Assembly (NCBI GenBank): GCA_965222005.1
Contig: OZ244935.1
Span: 3,596,001-3,660,000, forward strand
Length of the DNA stretch: 64,000 nt
Direction of reading: 5' to 3'
Source: CBDCTM01 sp965222005
GTDB taxonomy: Bacteria; Bacteroidota; Bacteroidia; Chitinophagales; Saprospiraceae
The notes under the pieces are model-generated. The model was not told where the DNA came from, ran no database searches, and was given only the letters and a program-made list of their open reading frames with translations. A program made the position numbers and the translations under genes. Shown piece by piece: positions 56,630-64,000 of this stretch. Positions within the stretch are counted from its first letter, which is position 1. Each line of letters begins with the position of its first letter.

Positions 56630-57217
56630 GCCGTATTTTTCCGGCGCCTCAGCGCCGGTTTTCCTTTCAGGTAATTTCGGAGCCATATTAGTCCAAACTG
56701 TTAAGGAACCAATATATGAAATTTTGTCGAGATGTGTATTTTGAATGTTATTTTTCTTCTACAATTCTACTGCTGTGAGAGTACTATTTTTCATGCTGCT
56801 TCAATACCTATTTAAAGCCGTGCTTACCAATTGTTGCCAATCAATTAGCCTGCTTAGGCCGAATTTTACACTCAACCTTATGATTTTCAATAACTTATGA
56901 ATTGCAAATATTTATAACTGATTAGGCTTGTTTACTGCCTTTGAAGTGTTTACAACTTTCAGGATCTCGTTGTCCCACTCATTTTTAGAGATTCAATTAC
57001 CTTTTGGTTACTCTCTATGGTCAGTTACAGTTCTATGTCAAAGTGTTCAATTACAAAATTCAAAAGGCCGTAGCCCTGCCAATCTAAGCGAGATGTTGGT
57101 ATCAATTTTTCAGTGCGTTGGCCAAAATTATTTTGATGATCTTGACAGTATTGAGGTTCAATTTACCGAATTGTTGTTGATGTCAAATTCAACATGGGGG
57201 TCAGGAAATTCTATGGC
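56630..57217 (-). repeat. Gene-less cassette family E, chimeric copy E4
   Basis: 588 bp. The left third (to about 56805) is a normal E body; the rest is strongly diverged yet keeps short E-like segments such as CAATTACAAAATTC. With the C-type attC it looks like a mosaic. Confidence 0.75.
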
Positions 57218-57343
57218 TACCAACGGTCTGCGTAAACGCCGTGCGGCATTCAAAGTGCTGAAAGGAACTGCAAAAATTCTTTATCAACCAAAAGGCATTT
57301 CATCTTCCAAGTAGCCGCATGGACGCTTTACGCTTTGTTACCT
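57218..57343 (-). repeat. attC site 49 (owner A6)
   Basis: Bounded by GCTACCAAC and GTTACCT. GCGTAAACG stem of family A, loop as in site 2. Confidence 0.85.
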
Positions 57344-57813
57344 ATCCGTATTTCGGCGCGCACAGCGCCGTTTCTGAGGATAGTTTGAAAGGAACTGTTG
57401 AGTCCTTTATTTATCGCATTCACCACTGGAACAAAAGAGTTCTTTAGGTGGTGATATAAATATATAACATTTTTCCTTAATCCGTGAATTTGACTATCAA
57501 TTTGTAGTTGGGCCCCAGAGGAGAATTTGGACATAATTTATCGACTCATAGCTTTCGCTGGAAGATTTAACAATTTGGCTGACTCAGTGCCGATCAAAGA
57601 CTTATTGTGTGAAGAATAATTTCCCGTGATTATTGCTTTTAATTATTGTTGATCCCGGGCCCTGGTTCTTAGTTTGTAAAAAGCTTATCGAAGAAATTTT
57701 TAAGCGGGTAGGGCGATCACTTTGGATGCTGTATCTTGATCAATTCATTCAATTTTTCCAGGCGTAATTTGGGACTAATTTAGAATCGAGGGATGGCCTT
57801 AAAATTCTATGGT
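57344..57813 (-). repeat. Gene-less cassette family A, copy A6
   Basis: A 470 bp body. No gene is visible. Confidence 0.8.
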
Positions 57814-57938
57814 AGGTAACGGTCTGCGTAAACGCCGTGCGGTTTTCAAAGAGCTGAAAGGAACTGCAAAATTCTTTATCAACCAAAAAGCATTTCATCT
57901 TCCAAGTAGCCGCATGGTCGTTTTACGCTTTGTTGGGC
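57814..57938 (-). repeat. attC site 50 (owner B6)
   Basis: Bounded by AGGTAAC and GTTGGGC. GCGTAAACG stem type with an A-family inner loop. Confidence 0.85.
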
Positions 57939-58583
57939 GCTGTTCCTTCCTTTTACAAATTTTTCAAAGGAACTATGAGGCTCCAATTTTCCAGGTTGCT
58001 CCAAAGGAACCCAACAATTTTACCGGGTATAAATATAACAATTTCCAGTCAACCGTAGCAATTTTGGTGTTTTACTTTTCAAAGTACTCTTGGTAGAATC
58101 TAATCATTCACTCCGCTTACCACTTCCTGATTAATCATTGAGATTAGCTAGGTCTTTTCATTATATTTTGTTGATTATCAGTGTTTTATGTATTTGTATG
58201 AAATGCAATTTCATATTTTTCAGGAGTTTTAGCACCCTTGTTGCCCGTGACTGAATTGGATTTTGGATTGAATTTAGACGAATCAGCAATTTTAATGATC
58301 TTGTTATTTGTTGAGTAGTCTTGGAGTAGTCTTGATGAATGTAAGAGTTTCAATTGCTCACGTGCTAAATCAGTCAGTTTTGGAGTATTTCAATTTTCTG
58401 TTGCTGTTAATCATTTTGATTGATAATTAAAAAGGCCGTCAGCTTGCCCTGTAAATTATCTTTCAAATTTTTCAAGCGGGTAGGGGAGTCTCTTTTTTAG
58501 TAATCTCGGAGCTGCAATTCACCCATATTTTCAAGTTGCTCTTGGTGCCAAATTCAAGCTTGTGGGTTGGGATTTTCCATAGC
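57939..58583 (-). repeat. Gene-less cassette family B, copy B6
   Basis: A 645 bp body. Its right end resembles B4 more than B3 (TCTCGGAGCTGCA), so it is also a mosaic within family B. Confidence 0.78.
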
Positions 58584-58651
58584 GCCTAACGGTCGGTGCA
58601 TATGCAGTGGCCGACTGAAAGGAGGGCATTGACATATGCACATTGTTAGTG
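58584..58651 (-). repeat. attC site 51 (owner C7)
   Basis: Bounded by GCGCCTAAC and GTTAGTG. Short GTGCATATG stem. Confidence 0.85.
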
Positions 58652-59154
58652 GTCGTATCTTTCCGGCGCCTCAGCGCCGGTTTTCCTTTCAGATGTTTTT
58701 GCTACCAAATTTTTCAATCAGTTCTCTTGCTAAATATATGAATTTTTTTCAAGATGTGTATTCCTGATGTTATTTTTTATGAGTCACCTCAGTTGTTTTG
58801 GAGTAATTTAGCAGAATAATTATTGATGCCTTTTTTGAGCCAGGCTTTCAGTTCTTGATTGTCAAAGAGCTTGATTAGGCCTGGTTGAATTGTAATTGTC
58901 TGTAAATTATAGTTTTCAGGAATTTCAGTTCTTGTAATCAATTCAAGGAGTTTACCCGTATTCGAGTTCAACTCAAAATCAAAAAGGCCGTCAGTCGTGC
59001 TGTTCAAGAATTATTGCTGGTATCAATTTATCAATTTTATAAATTTATAAAGCGGGCTGGCAAGCTTATCAGGATGTTATTTTCCTTTTCAGATATTCAA
59101 TTTATCACGATGCTGTTTGAAAAATAGGTAAGCTGCGGGATGATTTTCTATGTC
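58652..59154 (-). repeat. Gene-less cassette family C, copy C7
   Basis: A 503 bp body that appears the same as C5. Confidence 0.8.
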
Positions 59155-59280
59155 CACTAACGGTCTGCGTAAACGCCGTGCGGCATTCAAGGTGCTGAAA
59201 GGAACTACAAAATTCTTTATCAGCCAAAAGGCATTTCGACCTCAAAGAAAGCCGCATGGACGCTTTACGCTTTGTTGGTA
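59155..59280 (-). repeat. attC site 52 (owner E5)
   Basis: Bounded by CCACTAAC and GTTGGTA. GCGTAAACG stem; the loop is half A-type (TTTATCAGCC) and half B/E-type (TTTCGACCTC). Confidence 0.84.
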
Positions 59281-59867
59281 GCCGTATTTTTCCGGCGCCT
59301 CAGCGCCGGTTTTCCTTTCAGGTAATTTCGGAGCCATATTACTCCAAACTGTTAAGGAACCAATATATGAAATTTTGTCGAGATGTGTATTTTGAATGTT
59401 ATTTTTCTTCTACAATTCTACTGCTGTGGGAGTACTATTTTTCATGCTGCTTCAATACCTTTTCGGAGTTGAGCTTACCGATTGTTGATTAACAATTAGC
59501 TGGATTAGGCCGAATTTGTTATTTAACTCTATGATTTTCAATAATTTATGAATTGCAATAATTTTAAGTTATTAAACTTTATTACAGATGTTGTGGAGTT
59601 TGTAATTTTTACAATCTACTTGTCTCAATTAGTTTTAGGATTTCAATTACTTTCAAAAGCTCTTTGTGAATTGTTGTGATTCTTTGTCAAAGTATTCAAT
59701 TACAAAATTCAAAATGCCGTAGTCCTGCCAATCGAAGAGGGATGATTGTATCAATTTCAAAGCGGACTGGCAAGCCTATCAGGATGTTGTTTTCCTTTTC
59801 CAGGTATTGAATTTACTACGATGCTGTTTGAAAAATAGGAAAGCTGTGGGTTTGATTTTCTATGGCT
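59281..59867 (-). repeat. Gene-less cassette family E, copy E5
   Basis: A 587 bp uninterrupted body. Confidence 0.82.
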
Positions 59868-59991
59868 ACCCAACGGCGCGGCTATGCGCCGTGTGGTGTC
59901 AGGATGTTGAAAGGAACAGAAGTGTAGTTTTTCGGTAAAGTTAAATTTTCTTCGAAAATTTAACCACATGGTCGCATAGCCAGTGTTGGCT
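59868..59991 (-). repeat. attC site 53 (owner D7)
   Basis: Bounded by TACCCAAC and GTTGGCT. D-type stem; inner loop as in site 24. Confidence 0.85.
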
Positions 59992-60462
59992 GCATTCTCT
60001 TCTGCGCGTTGGCCAAAGTTTCCATTACAGTGTTTTGGCTGCTACTCAACTTCTCTAATCTCAAAGCCCTTTTCAACAGAATTTTCAATGATACTAATTT
60101 TAGATACAAATTTAAGCTACAATTTTCAACAGTCAATTTACCAAATTAGAAATCTAATCTCAAAAATTGTCAATCAAAATTTAACTGCTGATGAAATTCA
60201 TGATTTTCTTGCTGACGAATTGAAGTCAGTACAATTACCCGTAATCCATCAATTGTGATTAAAATTATACGTAATCGATTGAAAATTAATGATTTACGGT
60301 AAATTTTGTTCAATCTCAATTTTTTGTAATTATCAATTCTAGTTTCAATTCAGGATAAATTATCAATCAGAATTTACTGCCAAAGATTCTCTTTCAATTA
60401 CCTTTTTGGTACAGATGTTCATGCCATCCAATTCAAAAAAAGCGGGTCGGCCCAACCATTGC
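59992..60462 (-). repeat. Gene-less cassette family D, copy D7
   Basis: A 471 bp body, next to D8. Its right half resembles D3. Confidence 0.8.
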
Positions 60463-60585
60463 AGCCAACGGCGCGGCTATGCGCCGTGTGGTGTCAGGAT
60501 GTTGAAAGGAACAAAGATGTAGTTTTCGATAAGGTTAAATTTTCGAAGAAAATTTAACCACATGGTCGCATAGCCAGTGTTGGCT
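60463..60585 (-). repeat. attC site 54 (owner D8)
   Basis: Bounded by CAGCCAAC and GTTGGCT. D-type stem, like site 43. Confidence 0.85.
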
Positions 60586-61064
60586 GCATTCTCTTCTGCG
60601 CGTTGGCCAAAGTTTCCATTACAGTGTTTTGGCTGCTACTCAATTTCTCTAATCTCAAAGCCCTTTTCAACAGAATTTTCAATGATACTAATTTTAGATA
60701 CAAATTTCAGTTACAATTTTCAACAGTCAATTTACCAAATTTTACCAAATTAGAAATCTAATCTCAAAAATTGTCAATCAAAATTTAACTGCTGATGAAA
60801 TTCATGATTTTCTTGATGGCGAATTGAAGTCAGTACAATTACCCGTAATCCATCAATTGTGATTAAAATTATACGTAATCGATTGAAAATTAGTAATTTA
60901 TCATAATTTTTTCAACTTCAAATTTTCACAATTATCAATTCTAGTTTCAATTCAGGATAAATTATCAATCAGAATTTACTATCAAAGATTCTCTTTCAAT
61001 TACCGTTTTGGTACAGATGTTCATGCCATCCAATTCAAAAAAAGCGGGTCGGCCCAACCATTGC
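60586..61064 (-). repeat. Gene-less cassette family D, copy D8
   Basis: A 479 bp body, nearly the same as D5. Confidence 0.8.
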
Positions 61065-61132
61065 AGCCAACGGCCAGTGCATATGCAGTGGCCGACTGAA
61101 AGGAGGGCATTGACATATGCACATTGTTAGTG
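61065..61132 (-). repeat. attC site 55 (owner C8)
   Basis: Bounded by AGCCAAC and GTTAGTG. Short GTGCATATG stem. Confidence 0.85.
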
Positions 61133-61643
61133 GTCGTATCTTTCCGGCGCCTCAGCGCCGGTTTTCCTTTCAGATGTTTTTGCCACCAAATTTTTCAATC
61201 AGTTCACTTGCTAAATATATGAATTTTTTTCAAGATGTGTATTCCTGGTGTTATTTTTTATGAGTCACCTCAGTTGTTTTGGAGTAATTTAGCTGAATAA
61301 TTATTGATGCCTTTTTTGAGCCAGGCTTTCAGTTCTTGATTGTCAAAGAGCTTGATTAGGCCTGGTTGAATTGAAATTGTCTGCAAATTGTAGTTTTCAG
61401 GAATTTGAGTTGTTGTACTCAATTCAAGGAGTTTACCCATATTCGAGTTCAACTCAAAATCAAAAAGGCCGTCAGTTGTGCTGTTCAAGAATTATTGCTG
61501 GTATCAATTCATCAATTTTATAAATTTATAAAGAAAGCGGGCTGGCAAGCTTATCAGGATGTTATTTTCCTTTTCCAGATATTCAATTTATCACGATGCT
61601 GTTTGAAAAATAAGCAAGCTGCGGGATGATTTTCCCCTATGTC
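61133..61643 (-). repeat. Gene-less cassette family C, copy C8
   Basis: A 511 bp body, nearly the same as C1, including the AAAGAAAGCGGG variant. Confidence 0.8.
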
Positions 61644-61769
61644 CACTAACGGCCTGCGTAAACGCCGTGCGGTTTTCAAAGTGCTGAAAGGAACTGCAAA
61701 AATTTTTACCAAGTAACCAACATTTCGACCTCAAAGAAAGCCGCATGGTCGTTTTACGCTTTGTTGGTA
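61644..61769 (-). repeat. attC site 56 (owner E6)
   Basis: Bounded by CCACTAAC and GTTGGTA. GCGTAAACG stem type. Confidence 0.85.
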
Positions 61770-62356
61770 GCCGTATTTTTCCGGCGCCTCAGCGCCGGTT
61801 TTCCTTTCAGGTAATTTCGGAGCCATATTAGTCCAAACTGTTGAGGAGCCAATATATGAAATTTTGTCGAGATGTGTATTTTGAATGTTATTTTTCTTCT
61901 ACAATTCTACTGCTGTGGGAGTACTATTTTTCATGCTGCTTCAATACCTTTTCGGAGTTGAGCTTACCGATTGTTGATTAACAATTAGCTGGATTAGGCC
62001 GAATTCATTATTTAACTCTATGATTTTCAACAATTTATGAATTGCAATAATTTTAAGTTATTAAACTTTATTGCAGATGTTGCGGAGTTTGTAATTTTTA
62101 CAATCTACTTGTCTCAATTAGTTTTAGGATTTCAATTACTTTCAAAAGCTCTTTGTGAATTGTTGTGATTCTTTGTCAAAGTATTCAATTACAAAATTCA
62201 AAAGGCCGTAGTCCTGCCAATCGAAGAGGGATGATTGTATCAATTTCAAAGCGGGTTGGTAAGCCTTTCAGGATGTTGTTTTCCTTTTCCAGGTATTGAA
62301 TTTACTACGATGCTGTTTGAAAAATAGGAAAGCTGTGGGTTTGATTTTCTATGGCT
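61770..62356 (-). repeat. Gene-less cassette family E, copy E6
   Basis: A 587 bp uninterrupted body sharing rare variants with E3 (GTTGAGGAGCC, TTCAACAATT). Confidence 0.82.
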
Positions 62357-62426
62357 ACCCAACGGACAGCGCATACGACGTGACCAACCGTCAGGGAGGG
62401 CATGTACGATATGCGCAATGTTGTGC
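62357..62426 (-). repeat. attC site 57 (owner EAD-like cassette)
   Basis: Bounded by TACCCAAC and GTTGTGC. The arms GCGCATACG and CGATATGCGC pair. The core GTTGTGCAC matches GTGCACAAC at 63769-63777. Confidence 0.84.
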
Positions 62427-62434
62427 ACAGTTAT

Positions 62435-62646
62435 TTACAATATCTCAATAAAATCTCCATCTTCAAGAAATCTGAATTTCTTGGTGTTATTATTGTCCAA
62501 CTCGATGAGCAAATCTTTATTGTCATCATAGGATACGCATTTTATATAGTTATTTGATTTTCCAATTATTTCTTTCCCTTTTCCATGATTTCTTAAAAAT
62601 AGAATAACATAGTTTGTTGATGTAATTATTAGAACTGATTTAAACT
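62435..62646 (-). pseudogene. 3' fragment of the EAD-like gene
   Basis: An open frame without a start: about 70 codons including ITSTNYVILFLRNHGKGKEI and ending KFRFLEDGDFIEIL. It would continue the gene at 62748 if the inverted-repeat insert between them were absent. The stop is 9 bp from the core site, as expected for the true 3' end of a cassette gene. Confidence 0.55.
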
Positions 62647-62794
62647 ATTGTATTGTTGTTGAGGCTTGGCCATTGTAGGTTCTGGCGATTTCTCTTTTTG
62701 AGTGCGTACCTGTATGGTACGGACGATAAAAGGAAAGAAGTCAGGTTCTATAAGGGCTGGAGCTGTAAACCATTAGAAAAGTTTAAATCAGTTC
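62632..62794. mobile_element. Inverted-repeat-bounded insert in the EAD-like gene
   Basis: GAACTGATTTAAAC at 62632-62645 and its exact inverse at 62781-62794 enclose about 135 bp. Inside is a smaller hairpin CGTACC-TGTAT-GGTACG (62705-62721). It separates two parts of one apparent reading frame. It may be a MITE or an inversion. Confidence 0.5.
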
Positions 62795-63491
62795 TTAAAT
62801 TATTTCCAGTAGGCGTAAATTTTATATCAACAATTGTATCAATATTATCAAGAGTACTAATGCCTAATTTCTTTTCTAAATCATAAAAAGTGACAGTAGT
62901 ATTAGAAGTAATTTTAGCCTTTATCTTTTCATCAGAAGAAATCACCTCAATATTTTGAATACAAAAATAATTTGGAGCTTTGGGAATTTTGGCAACTTTA
63001 GAATTATTAGAGTTTGGATTAATCAGAATTAAATCTCCTTCATCAGATACCATGTAGTTTATTCCAAATATTATCCCAATTCCTATAATCATCCAAAACA
63101 AGAAATATTTAAAGTTTCTTAAATTAAAAAGTATCAAAAGGGAGAAAATCAATATCAGTTTGTTTCCCCTTTTTCTTAAAATCAATTCTATTAGCCTTAA
63201 CCTGTTTGAGACTCTGATTTTTTTCAATAAATTATTTTTTCTCGTTAGCTCTTTTGCTAAGATCAAGATCGCTTTAGCAATTTTTGCATTTTCAATTTGC
63301 GCTTCTTGAATCGAAAGCGTTCCATCAATTAGATTTTTTTTCAAAAAAGATAGTCTTGAATATTGCAACACAATTTGTTCGCTTTCAAACTTTTCAATTA
63401 AAACTAATAATGCTTTTTCAAGCTCAGATTTTGAGATTAATGCTTTTACTTTTTCATAAGTCTCTTCTATAGAAAGATCGGTTTCCTCCAT
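62748..63491 (-). pseudogene. EAD-like membrane protein gene, C-terminus altered
   Basis: A 247-residue frame. The first 85 residues resemble an EAD11-type effector-associated domain (LVLIEKFESEQIVLQYSRL, then LSIQEAQIENAKIAKAILIL). Two membrane helices (about 110-150) and a beta-rich part follow. The last residues (after FTPTGNNLRTDLN) run into the inverted-repeat insert, so the native C-terminus is probably the fragment at 62435-62646. About 280 bp upstream (63492-63770) hold no gene. Confidence 0.62.
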
Positions 63492-63770
63492 TTAATGATA
63501 TTAATTGATTAACCAACGCTTTTTATCCAAATTACTTATCAATGATGAATTAAACTAACCGAGTCAACATTAATACTAGAATGTGCATAAAATTTTAATT
63601 TTGAAAATGCACTGTTATGGAAATTTAATTCTTTGAAGATCAATTATTTATGCAGCTTTGAAAAGTTTTTGGGAAATTTACATTTTTAAAATTTTATGAG
63701 CGTTTGGAATATAGGTTTCAGTCACATTTCAGAATTAATAAGCATTTTATTTATATCAATCATCAATTGT

Positions 63771-63895
63771 GCACAACGGTCTGCGTAAACGCCGTGCGGT
63801 TTTCAAAGTGCTGAAAGGAACTGCAAAATTCTTTATCAACCAAAAAGCATTTTATCTTCCAAGTAGCCGCATGGACGCTTTACGCTTTGTTGGGC
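63771..63895 (-). repeat. attC site 58 (owner B7)
   Basis: Bounded by GCACAAC and GTTGGGC. GCGTAAACG stem with an A-family inner loop. Confidence 0.85.
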
Positions 63896-64000
63896 GCTGT
63901 TCCTTCCTTTTCCTTTTACAAATTTTTAAAAGGAACTATGAGGCTCCAATTTTCCAGGTTGCCCCAATGGAACCCAACAATTTTACCGGGTATAAATATA
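63896..64000 (-). repeat. Gene-less cassette family B, partial (B7)
   Basis: The first 105 bp of a family B body, cut by the window edge. It has an extra CCTTTT unit compared with the others. Confidence 0.78.

Noticed and set aside
1..64000. CRISPR array
   Set aside because: Repeats are long imperfect palindromes spaced 0.5-7 kb apart, not short direct repeats with short spacers.
1..64000. tRNA or rRNA genes
   Set aside because: I saw no cloverleaf with a TTCGA arm or rRNA-like sequence, though a proper scan was not possible.

Overview
The window is the inside of a very large integron gene-cassette array from a member of the Bacteroidota. The phylum is inferred from low GC, a type IX secretion C-terminal sorting domain (gene at 50556-51302), weak Shine-Dalgarno sequences and the types of insertion sequence (IS). 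The genus cannot be named from the sequence. I count 58 attC-like sites, which delimit 59 cassettes (the first and last are cut by the window edges). Each site is an imperfect palindrome of 55-130 bp bounded by ...AAC and GTT..., and the bases flanking the AAC/GTT of one cassette are complementary to each other. Almost all cassette genes lie on the minus strand, and the extra unpaired base of the attC arms is on the + strand right arm. Both facts say the array is read from right to left, so intI/attI should lie beyond position 64000 (inference).

Two kinds of cassette alternate. 36 of the 59 cassettes have no convincing gene and fall into only five sequence families, called A to E here. Typical body lengths are 470 (A), about 645 (B), about 505 (C), 418-492 (D) and 587 bp (E). 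With few exceptions each family carries its own type of attC. Families A, C and E share a GC-rich hairpin next to the core site, and C and E are related along their length. The other 23 cassettes carry genes.

Gene content from left to right: a serine hydrolase with a foreign transposase gene (3.4-6.3 kb); a Fic protein with an IS481-type element in its leader (7.2-9.6 kb); a lipoprotein; a TfoX-N/SnoaL-like pair; a 6.9 kb six-gene cassette with two protein kinases, a PP2C phosphatase, a TerY-like von Willebrand A protein and two accessory proteins (12.8-19.7 kb); an outer-membrane-like protein; an unknown gene; a methyltransferase cassette broken by an IS3 element (25.7-28.8 kb); a SLATT-like membrane protein with an ISKra4-like transposase (31.1-33.9 kb); a zinc-ribbon pair; three small membrane proteins; then, from 41.7 kb, three TIR-domain cassettes, a BglII-type restriction-modification cassette and several secreted or membrane proteins; a MerB-like protein; a lipoprotein; and at the right end a broken gene with an effector-associated-domain-like N-terminus.

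Taken together, the cassettes look like a store of conflict (defence) and envelope genes embedded in many copies of five gene-less repeat cassettes. IS elements have entered the array at least five times. Two of them, an IS481-type copy and an IS21-type element, sit inside gene-less E cassettes, and removing them with their target duplications restores the standard 587 bp body exactly.
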